Source: Streptomyces rhizoryzae
GTDB taxonomy: Bacteria; Actinomycetota; Actinomycetes; Streptomycetales; Streptomycetaceae
Assembly: GCF_023155275.1 (NCBI RefSeq)
Contig: NZ_JALMUV010000003.1
Coordinates: forward strand, 62,001-126,000
Length of the DNA stretch: 64,000 nucleotides
Direction of reading: 5' to 3'
The notes below the pieces were generated by a model. The model did no database searches. It saw nothing but the letters and a program-made list of their open reading frames with translations, and was not told where the DNA came from. Shown in pieces: positions 34,395-44,018 of the stretch. Each line of letters starts with the position of its first letter. The first letter of the stretch is position 1. Made by a program: the position numbers and the translations under genes.

Positions 34395-35243
34395 GTGTCC
34401 ACAACGAGCCGCGAGCGGGGCGGGCGCGCCCGGCTCGCCGCGCTGCTCGCCCCGCCCCTGCTGTGGCTGATCCTGGCCTACCTCGGCTCCCTCGCCGTCC
34501 TCCTGCTCTCCGCCTTCTGGACCACCGACCCCTTCACCTCGGACGTCGTACGCACCTGGACCACCGACAACTTCCGGTCCGTCCTCACCACCCCCGTCTA
34601 CCGCACCGTTGCCCTGCGCACCCTGGGCACCGCCGTCGCCGTCACCCTCCTCGACGCCCTGCTCGCGCTGCCCATGGCCTTCTTCATGGCGCGGGTGGCG
34701 CGGGGCAGGCTGCGCCGCGCTCTGCTGGTGGCCGTGCTCACCCCGCTGTGGGCCGGCTACCTCGTCAAGGCGTACGCCTGGCGGGTGATGCTCGGTGAGC
34801 ACGGCATCGTCAATGCGGCGCTCGCCCCACTGGGCCTGCACGGTCCCGGTTACGGCGCCACCGCGGTGGTGATCGTGCTCGCCTACCTGTGGCTGCCGTA
34901 CATGATCCTGCCGATCCACGCGGCCCTGGAGCGGCTGCCGGCGCACCAGTTGGAGGCCTCCGCCGACCTCGGCGCCGGCACCCTCCGCACCCTGCGCTCC
35001 GTGGTCGCACCGGCGGTCCGCCCGGCGCTGCTGGCGGGCTCGGTCTTCACCTTCTCGCTCTCCCTCGGCGACTACCTCACGGTGCAGATCGTCGGCGGCC
35101 GCACCCAACTCCTGGGCAATGTCATCGCCTCCCAGGTCACCCTCGACCTCCCGCTCGCCGCGGCGCTCTCCGCCGTACCCGTCGCCCTCGTCGTCTGCTA
35201 CCTCGCCGCCGTCCGCCGGGCCGGCGCGCTCGACTCGCTCTGA
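34395..35243 (+). CDS. ABC transporter permease (PotB-like)
   Basis: A 282-residue membrane protein with six predicted helices and EAA loop EASADLGAGTLRTLRSVVAP. Start GTG 34395, 13 bp after the binding-protein gene. It pairs with the next permease in the importer. Confidence 0.88.
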   Translation: MSTTSRERGGRARLAALLAPPLLWLILAYLGSLAVLLLSAFWTTDPFTSDVVRTWTTDNFRSVLTTPVYRTVALRTLGTAVAVTLLDALLALPMAFFMARVARGRLRRALLVAVLTPLWAGYLVKAYAWRVMLGEHGIVNAALAPLGLHGPGYGATAVVIVLAYLWLPYMILPIHAALERLPAHQLEASADLGAGTLRTLRSVVAPAVRPALLAGSVFTFSLSLGDYLTVQIVGGRTQLLGNVIASQVTLDLPLAAALSAVPVALVVCYLAAVRRAGALDSL

Positions 35244-35266
35244 CCGGTCCCGAAGGAGGCAGCCGG

Positions 35267-36079
35267 ATGCACCTGTCCCGCACCGCCCGGATCGTCCTCG
35301 GCTGCATCACGGCCACCGGCCTCGCCCTGATCTACCTCCCGCTGCTCCTGGTGCTGCTCAACTCCCTCAACACCGACCGCTCGTTCGCCTGGCCACCCAG
35401 CGGGCTCACCGGCGAGTGGTGGGGCCGTGCGCTGCACAGCCCGGGCGCCCGCGAGGCGCTGTGGACCTCGCTGCGGGCCGGACTCGGCGCCACCGCCATC
35501 GCCCTGGTCCTCGGCTCCCTCGCGGCCTTCGCCGTGCACCGCCACCGCTTCTTCGGCCGGCAGACCGTCTCGTTCCTGATCGTGCTGCCGATCGCGCTGC
35601 CCGGCATCGTCACCGGAATCGCCCTCAACGCCGCCTTCCGCACCGTGCTTGAGCCGCTGGGCATCGGCTTCGGGCTGTTCACCGTCGTCGTGGGGCATGC
35701 GACCTTCTGCGTCGTCATCGTCTTCAACAACGTCGCCGCCCGGCTCCGCCGGATCGCGCCCTCGCTCGCCGAGGCCTCCGCAGACCTGGGCGCCCGCCCC
35801 TGGCAGACCCTGCGGTACGTCACCCTCCCGGCGCTCGGCCCCGCCCTGTTCGCCGGTGCGCTGCTGGCCTTCGCGCTCTCCTTCGACGAGGTCGTGGTGA
35901 CCACGTTCACCGCCGGTGCGGGCACCAAGACGCTGCCGATCTGGATCTACGAGAACCTGGCCCGCCCGAACCAGGCCCCGGTCGTCGACGTGGTGGCCGC
36001 ACTGCTGATCGCCCTCTCGACCGTCCCCGTGTACGTCGCCCAGCGCCTTTCTTCAAACACCGCGGGCGGACGGCTCTGA
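35267..36079 (+). CDS. ABC transporter permease (PotC-like)
   Basis: A 270-residue membrane protein; EAA loop EASADLGARPWQTLRYVTLP. ATG 35267 follows AAGGAGG. Last gene of the potABCD-like operon. The 95 bp after it hold no ORF before the NUDIX remnant. Confidence 0.88.
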   Translation: MHLSRTARIVLGCITATGLALIYLPLLLVLLNSLNTDRSFAWPPSGLTGEWWGRALHSPGAREALWTSLRAGLGATAIALVLGSLAAFAVHRHRFFGRQTVSFLIVLPIALPGIVTGIALNAAFRTVLEPLGIGFGLFTVVVGHATFCVVIVFNNVAARLRRIAPSLAEASADLGARPWQTLRYVTLPALGPALFAGALLAFALSFDEVVVTTFTAGAGTKTLPIWIYENLARPNQAPVVDVVAALLIALSTVPVYVAQRLSSNTAGGRL

Positions 36080-36174
36080 AATCACCCGCCAGGCCGGCCT
36101 GTTGAGCCCGCTCCTCGTCGGTGCCCTGTCGTTCTCGTTTCGGGAAGGACTCAAGGTGAGAATGGATCCAGGGG

Positions 36175-36447
36175 GTGGCGGTCGTGAACGCGGACCGGCA
36201 GGGCAACGCGGGCGACGGCCCGGACGGCGGCGATGAGCGCGCTTTCCTCGCGGCCTACGACCCGCGCGAGTTCCCCGCCATCGCCGTGACCGTCGACATC
36301 CTCGCGCTGACCTTGTGCGCAGGGGTGCTGCACGTCCTGCTCGTCGAGCGCGGCGGCCCGCCCTCCGGCACCTCTCGCCGCCCCATGTCCACCTCAACGG
36401 CACGACAGCGAAGCAGTCACACGATCGGCCGGACACGTCCTAGCTAG
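36175..36447 (+). pseudogene. Truncated NUDIX hydrolase (N-terminal remnant)
   Basis: The frame starts with GTG after AGGGG and encodes DPREFPAIAVTVDILALTL and HVLLVERGGPP. This is the standard N-terminal beta-strand region of NrtR/ADP-ribose-pyrophosphatase-type NUDIX proteins, which continues into FAGRWALPGGF and the NUDIX box in intact relatives. Here it breaks right after ERGGPP into unrelated Ser/Arg-rich residues and stops, with no NUDIX box. The stop falls in TAGCTAGCTAG, which also carries the stop of the convergent gene. It is a deletion relic. Confidence 0.75.
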
Positions 36448-36876
36448 CTAGTCGCACCCGTCCAGCAGCCCCCGCAGGATGCGTGCGTAGAGGAGTCCGG
36501 CCGGGCGGGTCGTCAGGGGATGCAGGGGGCGGGGCAGACCGCGGGGGTGGACCTCGCCGCGCCAGACGATCCGGCAGCCCCCGGCCGCCCGGGGGCCGAC
36601 CTCGATCTCGGCCCAGCCCCGCACCGCGCGCCCCCGCTTCTCCAGCCGGCACCGGGTGGGCGGTTCCCAGCGGACGACCCGCATCACGTCGTCGAAGGCG
36701 AGGGGGCCGAGGCCGGTGCGGGCCACGAAGGTCGTGCCGGGGCCCGGCGGCGGCGGGGTGGTGACCGCGATGGTGGTCAGCGGGACGTGCGCGGCGTGCG
36801 CCTCCCACTGCGTCAGCCGCTGCCAGGCGGCCTCGGGGGAGCAGGGCGCCGTGCGCTCGATCCGGAACTCCGTCAC
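36448..36876 (-). CDS. SRPBCC (START/Bet v1-fold) family protein
   Basis: A 142-residue polyketide-cyclase/dehydrase-like protein: N-terminal FRIERTAPCSPEAAWQRLTQW and C-terminal helix LLYARILRGLLDGCD, the usual SRPBCC pattern binding a hydrophobic ligand. Such stand-alone members rarely have known substrates. It is followed by 178 bp of GC-rich repeats (GGGGCGGGTG, CTCCCGTCC iterations) before the next gene, with nothing recognisable. Confidence 0.8.
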   Translation of the reverse strand: MTEFRIERTAPCSPEAAWQRLTQWEAHAAHVPLTTIAVTTPPPPGPGTTFVARTGLGPLAFDDVMRVVRWEPPTRCRLEKRGRAVRGWAEIEVGPRAAGGCRIVWRGEVHPRGLPRPLHPLTTRPAGLLYARILRGLLDGCD

Positions 36877-37054
36877 GGGTCCAGGGTAGGCAGGCCCGCC
36901 CGGGGCGGCGCGGTCAGGCGGTGCCCGGCGGCTCGTGCGGCGGCTGGGGCGGGTGGGGCGGGTGGGGCGGGAGAAGGGGAGCCGAGCTACCGGGCCGGAC
37001 CCGCCGCGGCCACCCCGGCCCCTCCCGTCCCTCCCGTCCCTCCCGTCCCTCCGG

Positions 37055-37600
37055 TCACTCCGGCTCGGCGGGGGGCTCCGCGACCGGGAAGAGGATGGGG
37101 CTGAGGAGGTAGCGCGCCCGGCCGGGCGCCGCCTCGTTCGCCAGGCGCGGTGCGATGGCGGCCCGCAACTCCCCGAGGAGGGAGCGCAGTTCCTCGTCGT
37201 CCAGCCAGATCGCGTGCTGCCGGTACCCGACCGGATCCGTCGCCGGGGCGGCGTGCTCCTGGTCGAGGTAGGCGTGGAACTCGGCGAGCAGCGCGGCCAT
37301 CGCCACCGCGAACGCCCGGCGGTGGTCCTCGGCGGTCAGCGACTCCGCGGTCTCCCGGCTGATCGACGCCCGCTCCTGGCGCAGCCGGTACCGGCGTTCC
37401 ACCGCGCCGCGCACCCGGCGCTCCTCGGCCACCTCCAGGACCCCGCCCGAGGTGAGCAGGTCGAGGTGCCGGTAGACGGTGGCCTTGGAGGCGTCCCGGA
37501 CCAGCCCGCACAACTGCGTGGCGGTCAGGGTCCGTTCGCCGCGCAGGGCGTGCACGATGCGCAGCCGCACGGGGTGCGCCAGAAGCTCCAGGGGATCCAT
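37055..37600 (-). CDS. ArsR-type winged-helix transcriptional regulator
   Basis: A 181-residue regulator. The ArsR/HTH_20 core begins at the N-terminus: MDPLELLAHPVRLRIVHAL, then LCGLVRDASKATVYRHLDLL and the wing. A C-terminal helical domain follows. ATG 37600 is the conserved start. Just upstream lies a perfect palindrome shared with the divergent hydrolase gene, its likely target. There are no clustered Cys for metal sensing, so it probably senses an organic ligand. Confidence 0.88.
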   Translation of the reverse strand: MDPLELLAHPVRLRIVHALRGERTLTATQLCGLVRDASKATVYRHLDLLTSGGVLEVAEERRVRGAVERRYRLRQERASISRETAESLTAEDHRRAFAVAMAALLAEFHAYLDQEHAAPATDPVGYRQHAIWLDDEELRSLLGELRAAIAPRLANEAAPGRARYLLSPILFPVAEPPAEPE

Positions 37601-37622
37601 CCCCGTACGGTCGCACGGCGTG

Positions 37623-37651
37623 CTACCTTTCTCAAAACTTGAGAAAGGTAG
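37623..37651. promoter_or_regulatory. Perfect operator between ArsR-type regulator and hydrolase
   Basis: CTACCTTTCTCAA, spacer AAC, TTGAGAAAGGTAG: 13-bp perfect arms. It lies in the 56-bp divergent gap and abuts the hydrolase ribosome-binding region, so a bound repressor would block both genes. Confidence 0.85.
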
Positions 37652-37656
37652 GGGGA

Positions 37657-38952
37657 ATGAAGGAGAAAGAAGGGGCTGCCGCCACCGCCACTGCCACTGC
37701 CACCGCCATCGCCGCGTCCGTGGCCGAGGAGGCGCGCCGGGGGGACTTCGCGGCGATCGGGGAGCGGTTCGCACCGGCGCTGCGCGCGCTGGTCTCCGCC
37801 GACGCCGTCCGGACCGCCTGGGCCGCGCAGGTGGCCGGTACCGGCCCCGTCACCGCGGTCCGGCAGGCGGTGGCCGAACGCCCCGCGGGCGGCCTGGTCC
37901 GGGTCAGCACCCCGCTCACCTGCGAACGCGGCGCGTTCACCCTGGTCATATCGGTCGACGGCGCGGGGCTCCTGCACGGCCTCCGGCTGGCCTCCCCGGA
38001 CGCCGCGGCCTGGACGCCCCCGCCCTACGCCGACCCCGGGCGCTTCACCGAACACCCCCGCACCGTCGGCTCCGGCCCGCTGGCCGTCCCCGGCACCCTC
38101 AGCCTGCCGCGGACCCCCGGCCCGCACCCTGGCGTGGTGCTGCTCAGCGGCGGCGGCCCCTTCGACCGCGACGCCACCGCGGGCCCCCACAAGCCGCTGA
38201 AGGACCTCGCCTGGGGCCTGGCCTCGGCGGGCGTGGCCGTCCTGCGGTTCGACAAGGTCACCCATGCCCACCCCGCCGAGGTGGCCGCGCTGCCGCACTT
38301 CACCATGGCCGACGAGTACGTCCCGCACGCCGTCGCCGCCGTCCGCCTGCTCCGAGCCCATCCGGCCGTCGATCCCGCACGGGTCGTGGTGGCGGGCCAC
38401 AGCATGGGCGGCAAGGCCGCCCCGCGGGTGGCCGCCGCCGAGCCGTCCGTGGCCGGGCTGGCGATCCTCGCCGGCGACGCCCAGCCGATGCACCACGCCG
38501 CCGTCCGCGTCGCCCGCCACCTCACCGCGCTGGACCCCGCCGCGGACCGGTCCCTCCTCGACACCCTCACCCGGCAGGCCGCCCTGGTCGACAGCCCCGC
38601 CCTCACCCCCGCCACCCCGGCCGTCGACCTGCCCTTCGGTCTCTCCGGCGCCTACTGGCTGGACCTGCGCGCCTACGACCCGGTCGCCTCCGCGGCGGCC
38701 CTGGTGGACACCCCGCTGCTGCTCCTCCAGGGCGCGCGCGACTACCAGGTCACCGTCGCGGACGACCTCGCCCGCTGGCGGGCCGGCCTGGCCCGCCACC
38801 CGGACGTCACCGTCCGCGTCCACGACGCCGCCAACCACCTCTTCGTCCCCGGTGCCGGCCCGTCCACCCCCGCCGAGTACGCCCGCCCCGGCCATGTCGA
38901 TCCGGCCGTCCTCACCGACCTCACCACCTGGCTGGCCTGCCTGCCCCGCTGA
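37657..38952 (+). CDS. Alpha/beta hydrolase with N-terminal DUF3887-like domain
   Basis: A 431-residue protein. Residues ~25-120 resemble the DUF3887 domain; the C-terminal hydrolase shows GVVLLSGGGPFDRD, nucleophile elbow VVAGHSMGGKAAPR (Ser), LLLLQGARDYQV (Asp) and AANHLF (His). ATG 37657 is close to AGGGGGA; the first ~15 codons are an Ala/Thr repeat, so a later GTG start is possible. It is homologous to bacterial dienelactone-type or acyl-transfer hydrolases. Probably controlled by the ArsR-type repressor. Confidence 0.85.
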   Translation: MKEKEGAAATATATATAIAASVAEEARRGDFAAIGERFAPALRALVSADAVRTAWAAQVAGTGPVTAVRQAVAERPAGGLVRVSTPLTCERGAFTLVISVDGAGLLHGLRLASPDAAAWTPPPYADPGRFTEHPRTVGSGPLAVPGTLSLPRTPGPHPGVVLLSGGGPFDRDATAGPHKPLKDLAWGLASAGVAVLRFDKVTHAHPAEVAALPHFTMADEYVPHAVAAVRLLRAHPAVDPARVVVAGHSMGGKAAPRVAAAEPSVAGLAILAGDAQPMHHAAVRVARHLTALDPAADRSLLDTLTRQAALVDSPALTPATPAVDLPFGLSGAYWLDLRAYDPVASAAALVDTPLLLLQGARDYQVTVADDLARWRAGLARHPDVTVRVHDAANHLFVPGAGPSTPAEYARPGHVDPAVLTDLTTWLACLPR

Positions 38953-38982
38953 TGCCGGCCGCCGCCGCTCCCGCCCGCCGCG

Positions 38983-39885
38983 TCAGGCCGCCGGATACCC
39001 CCGGCTGCGGACCAGCTCGCGCGCCAGGCGGATGAACGCCCGGGCCGCGGCGCTCCGGTAGGCGTCGGCCCGCCGCAGCAGCGCCACCGTGCGGGTGGGC
39101 AGGGCCGGGTCGAGCGGGACGGGCGCCAGATGGGGGTGGTCGTGCGTGATGGCGTCCGGCAGCACGGTGGACAGCGCACTGCGCCGGACGATCTCGATGA
39201 GGGCCTGGAGGGAGTTGGCCTCGACCGCGATCCGCGGCGCGACCCGGTGCCCGGCGAAGTAGCGGTCGATATGCGTCCGGGTGGCGAAGTCCGCGCTGAG
39301 CAGCGCCAGCCGGCGGTCGGCGAGCCGGTCCACCGGCAGCGGCCGGCCGCCCGCCGCGGGCCCCGGAGCGGCGGTGACCAGGCTCAGGGTCTCGGTGAAC
39401 AGGGCGGTCGCCTCGATCCCGGGCAGATGCGCCCCGGCGAACGCGATGCCCAGGTCCAGCTCGTCGTCCAGCAGGCAGGTCTCGATCCGGTCCTGCGGCA
39501 TCTCCCGCACGGCCAGCGTCACGCCCGGGTACCGGTCGTGCAGCACGGCGGTCAGCGGGCCCACCAGGTAGGCGGTGAACGTCGGGGTCAGCCCGAGCCG
39601 CAGATGACCCCGGGACAGGTCCTGCACGTCATGGACGGCCCGTTCGGCCGCGGCCAGGTCGCGCAGCGCGCGCCGGGCGTGCTCGGCGTACGCCGTGCCG
39701 GCGTCGGTCAGCCGCATGCTCCGCCCGGTGCGGTCCAGCAGCTGCGCCCCCACGGCCCGTTCCAACTGCCTGACCTGCTGGGAGAGCGTCGGCTGGGAGA
39801 TGTGCAGCTCCTCGGCGGCGCGGGTGAAGCTGCCGTGCTCGGCGACCGCGAGCAGATACCGCAGATGTCGTAGTTCAGGGGCCAT
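38983..39885 (-). CDS. cynR: LysR-family regulator (CynR-like)
   Basis: A 300-residue LysR-type regulator. The N-terminal HTH is FTRAAEELHISQPTLSQQVRQLE; the effector-binding domain follows (LRLGLTPTFTAYLVGPL). It is divergent from the carbonic anhydrase-cyanase operon, the same arrangement as CynR with cynTS in Escherichia coli, where cyanate is the inducer. ATG 39885 is preferred to a GTG three codons upstream. The gap carries three CTATAG boxes. Confidence 0.8.
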   Translation of the reverse strand: MAPELRHLRYLLAVAEHGSFTRAAEELHISQPTLSQQVRQLERAVGAQLLDRTGRSMRLTDAGTAYAEHARRALRDLAAAERAVHDVQDLSRGHLRLGLTPTFTAYLVGPLTAVLHDRYPGVTLAVREMPQDRIETCLLDDELDLGIAFAGAHLPGIEATALFTETLSLVTAAPGPAAGGRPLPVDRLADRRLALLSADFATRTHIDRYFAGHRVAPRIAVEANSLQALIEIVRRSALSTVLPDAITHDHPHLAPVPLDPALPTRTVALLRRADAYRSAAARAFIRLARELVRSRGYPAA

Positions 39886-39893
39886 ACCGCCCA

Positions 39894-39924
39894 CTATAGG
39901 AACACCTATAGATGAGATCTATAG
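39894..39924. promoter_or_regulatory. CTATAG repeat array, candidate CynR site
   Basis: CTATAGG-AACA-CCTATAG (39894-39911), plus a third CTATAG at 39919-39924, giving box spacing of 12-13 bp. Strikingly AT-rich for this genome. It lies directly beside the regulator start. Confidence 0.7.
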
Positions 39925-40035
39925 CAGGCATCTCCACCAGCTCTTGGACTCTATAACGGCAGGTCGTGCACAGTGGATTGCGCCGGACCACCCGGGCCGG
40001 CCGGACCGCTCAAGGAGTGCCCATGCGGAGTTCCC

Positions 40036-40638
40036 ATGCCTGACCTCGCCACCGGCGTCGCCCGCTACCAGCGGGACGTCCACCCGGCCAAGGCGGACCT
40101 CTTCGGCCGCCTGGCCACCCACCACCGCCCGCACACGCTGTTCCTCGGCTGCTCCGACGCCCGCGTCGTCCCGGAACTGCTCACCGGCTGCGAGCCGGGC
40201 GAACTCTTCGTCGTCCGCACCGCCGGCAACCTCGTCCCCGCCTACCACCGCGCCTCCGGCGACGGTGTGGTGGCGAGCATCGAGTACGCCGTCGCGGTCC
40301 TCGGCGTCACCGACATCGTGGTGTGCGGGCACTCCGCGTGCGGTGCGATGACCGCCCTCGCCGAGGCGCAGGACCTGGCCGCCGTGCCGGTGCTCGCCCG
40401 CTGGCTGCACCACGCGGACGCCGCCGCGGCCCGCGCCGCTGCCGGGTCGGACGCCGTGGACCTGCCGGCCCTGATCCGGCACAACGTCCGCGCCCAGCTG
40501 GCCAACCTCGCCACCCACCCGGCGGTCGCCAAGGCCCTGGCGGCGGGCACCCTCGGCCTGCACGGCTGGGTGTACGACATCGCCACCGGCGCCGTGGACG
40601 ACGTCGGCACCGGTGCCGTCGCCGCCCCCGCCGCCTGA
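40036..40638 (+). CDS. cynT: Beta-class carbonic anhydrase
   Basis: A 200-residue beta-carbonic anhydrase: zinc ligands in [11 protein letters not shown] (Cys, Asp/Arg dyad) and GHSACGAM (His, Cys). It interconverts CO2 and bicarbonate. In cyanase operons it keeps bicarbonate, a co-substrate of cyanase, from being lost as CO2. ATG 40036 has GGAG upstream. Followed by cyanase after 49 bp. Confidence 0.88.
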   Translation: MPDLATGVARYQRDVHPAKADLFGRLATHHRPHTLFLGCSDARVVPELLTGCEPGELFVVRTAGNLVPAYHRASGDGVVASIEYAVAVLGVTDIVVCGHSACGAMTALAEAQDLAAVPVLARWLHHADAAAARAAAGSDAVDLPALIRHNVRAQLANLATHPAVAKALAAGTLGLHGWVYDIATGAVDDVGTGAVAAPAA

Positions 40639-40687
40639 CGGCCCCCTTCGATCCGCAGACCTCCACCGATCCCGGAAGGATCCCGCC

Positions 40688-41170
40688 ATGACCCAGCCCA
40701 CCCCGCACGCCCAGTTCGCCCCCGCCGCCCGCCAGGCCCTCGCCAACGCCGCGGTCGAGGCCAAGACGCGCAAGAACCTCACCTGGCAGCAGCTGGCCGA
40801 CGCCGCCGGCCTGTCGCCCGCGTTCGTCACCGCCGCCGTCCTCGGCCAGCACGCCCTCCCGGCGGAGTCCGCCCGGGCCGTCGCCGACCTGCTGGGCCTG
40901 GACGCGGACGCCGCGCTGCTGCTCCAGACCATCCCCACCCGCGGCTCGATCCCCGGCGGCGTCCCCACCGACCCGACGATCTACCGCTTCTACGAGATGC
41001 TTCAGGTGTACGGCACCACCCTCAAGGCGCTGATCCACGAGCAGTTCGGCGACGGCATCATCAGCGCGATCAACTTCAAGCTGGACGTGCGCAAGGTCGC
41101 CGACCCCGAGGGCGGTGAACGCGCCGTCATCACCCTGGACGGCAAGTACCTCCCCACCAAGCCCTTCTGA
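40688..41170 (+). CDS. cynS: Cyanase (cyanate hydratase)
   Basis: A 160-residue cyanase. It converts cyanate plus bicarbonate to ammonia and CO2. The N-terminal helical HTH-like domain ([21 protein letters not shown]) and the C-terminal catalytic domain [20 protein letters not shown] with [10 protein letters not shown] supply the known Arg, Glu and Ser residues. Length matches the family (about 156). ATG 40688 follows GGAAGGA. It lies in an operon with carbonic anhydrase and a deaminase. Confidence 0.95.
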   Translation: MTQPTPHAQFAPAARQALANAAVEAKTRKNLTWQQLADAAGLSPAFVTAAVLGQHALPAESARAVADLLGLDADAALLLQTIPTRGSIPGGVPTDPTIYRFYEMLQVYGTTLKALIHEQFGDGIISAINFKLDVRKVADPEGGERAVITLDGKYLPTKPF

Positions 41171-41199
41171 CCCCGCCCCCCACCCGTCGAAGGAGCCCC

Positions 41200-41718
41200 A
41201 TGAGCCCCGTGGACTTCGCACAGCGCACCATCGACCTCGCCCGCCGCAACGTCGCCGAGGGCGGCCGCCCGTTCGCGACCGTCATCGTCAAGGACGGCGA
41301 GATCCTGGCCGAGAGCCCCAACAAGGTCGCCCAGACCAACGACCCCACCGCCCACGCCGAGGTCCTCGCCATCCGCGCGGCCTGCACCGCGCTGGGCACC
41401 GAGCACCTGACCGGCACCACGATCTACGTGCTCGCCCACCCCTGCCCGATGTGCCTGGGCGCCCTCTACTACTGCTCCCCGGACGAGGTGGTCTTCCTCA
41501 CCACCCGGGACGCCTACGAGCCGCACTACGTGGACGACCGCAAGTACTTCGAGCTGAGCACGTTCTACGACGAGTTCGCCAGGGACTGGGACGAGCGCCG
41601 CCTCCCGATGCGGTACGAACCGCGCGACGCGGCCGTCGACGTCTACCGCGCCTGGCAGGAGCACAACGGCGGCGACCGCCACCAGCCCGGCAACCCGTCG
41701 CCGGACGACCAAGGCTGA
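41200..41718 (+). CDS. Nucleoside/guanine deaminase-type (CMP/dCMP deaminase family)
   Basis: A 172-residue zinc deaminase: HAEVLAIR (His and proton-shuttling Glu) and PCPMCLGA (two Cys). The C-terminal region (YEPHYVDDRKYFELS) matches guanine deaminase-like members rather than tRNA adenosine deaminase. ATG 41200 follows GAAGGAG. It sits 29 bp after cyanase, so is probably co-transcribed; why a deaminase would be linked to cyanate removal is unclear. Confidence 0.85.
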   Translation: MSPVDFAQRTIDLARRNVAEGGRPFATVIVKDGEILAESPNKVAQTNDPTAHAEVLAIRAACTALGTEHLTGTTIYVLAHPCPMCLGALYYCSPDEVVFLTTRDAYEPHYVDDRKYFELSTFYDEFARDWDERRLPMRYEPRDAAVDVYRAWQEHNGGDRHQPGNPSPDDQG

Positions 41719-43299
<1,581 letters not shown>

Positions 43300-43351
43300 T
43301 CCGGCACGGGCCACCCCGGCCACCGGCCGTGGGTACCGGTGCTACGCCTCG

Positions 43352-43400
43352 CGCGCGGCGGGCCCCGGCGGAATCCGGTTCCGCCGGGGCCCGCCGCGCG
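43352..43400. terminator. Strong hairpin downstream of argG
   Basis: Perfect 22-bp stem (43352-43373 with 43379-43400), 5-nt loop TCCGG. It lies between convergent argG and the tautomerase gene. Confidence 0.75.
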
Positions 43401-43458
43401 GTGCCGTGCCGGGGGCGTCCGGCCCTGCGCGGCGGGGTGCCCCCGGCACGGCACCGCG
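43397..43458. terminator. Second hairpin overlapping the first
   Basis: 20-bp perfect stem (43397-43416 with 43439-43458) with a 22-nt loop. It shares 43397-43400 with the first hairpin's arm, so full versions of both cannot coexist. It faces the tautomerase side. Confidence 0.6.
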
Positions 43459-43490
43459 GGGGCCGCAGAGGCGCGGCGGCCCCGGCGCGG

Positions 43491-43880
43491 TCAGTCCGGG
43501 AGGGCGTACTGGGCGGCGCCGTTGCCCAGCGACCAGTCGACCGACGCGTTCTCGGTCAGGGTGACGAAGACATTGCGCGGCTCGGTCCCCGCGTACTCCT
43601 CGGCCAGTTCGGCGATCCGCCGGTAGAGCGCCCGCTTCCGGTCGGGCGTGCGGCCCGCGCGCAGGGTGATGGCGATGTAGACGATGCCGTCGTCGCGGTC
43701 GATGCCGAGGTAATTCCCGTGCCGCAGGGTGCTGTTGACCCCGTCGTGGCCGACCAGGACGTGGAAGCGGTCCTCCGGCGGGATCCCGATCGTCTCGGTC
43801 AGGGCGTCGTGCACGGCGCGGCTGAGTGCGTCCAGCCGCGCGCCGTCGGCCCGCAGCGCGTCGATACGGACGAAGGGCAT
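43491..43880 (-). CDS. Tautomerase-superfamily protein
   Basis: A 129-residue protein starting MPFVRIDAL: Pro1 exposed after Met removal is the catalytic base of the 4-oxalocrotonate tautomerase superfamily. The two-module length and VTLTENASVDWSLGNG C-terminus match the putative tautomerase family common in bacteria. Substrate unknown. The 138-bp gap to the response regulator contains TACATACTAGTAGGTA-like palindromic DNA near 43960 that may be its promoter. Confidence 0.8.
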   Translation of the reverse strand: MPFVRIDALRADGARLDALSRAVHDALTETIGIPPEDRFHVLVGHDGVNSTLRHGNYLGIDRDDGIVYIAITLRAGRTPDRKRALYRRIAELAEEYAGTEPRNVFVTLTENASVDWSLGNGAAQYALPD

Positions 43881-44018
43881 GGCGGTCCTCCCGGAGGGGT
43901 GCGGTCTGTCGAGGCGGTCCGTCGCGTCCGGCTGGTGCTTCCGCCCGGTAGTGATCGTACATACTAGTAGGTACAGACGGGCTCACGGGTGGGAGTGGTC
44001 CGCTGTGGGTGGGCGGGG

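Noticed and set aside
36440..36451. CTAGCTAGCTAG as a cloning scar or mobile-element footprint
   Set aside because: It simply supplies stop codons for both flanking frames; no matching copy or terminal repeat was found.
37675..37720. GCCACT/GCCACC hexamer run as a functional repeat
   Set aside because: It lies in codons for an Ala/Thr run at the start of the hydrolase; a simple low-complexity N-terminus explains it.
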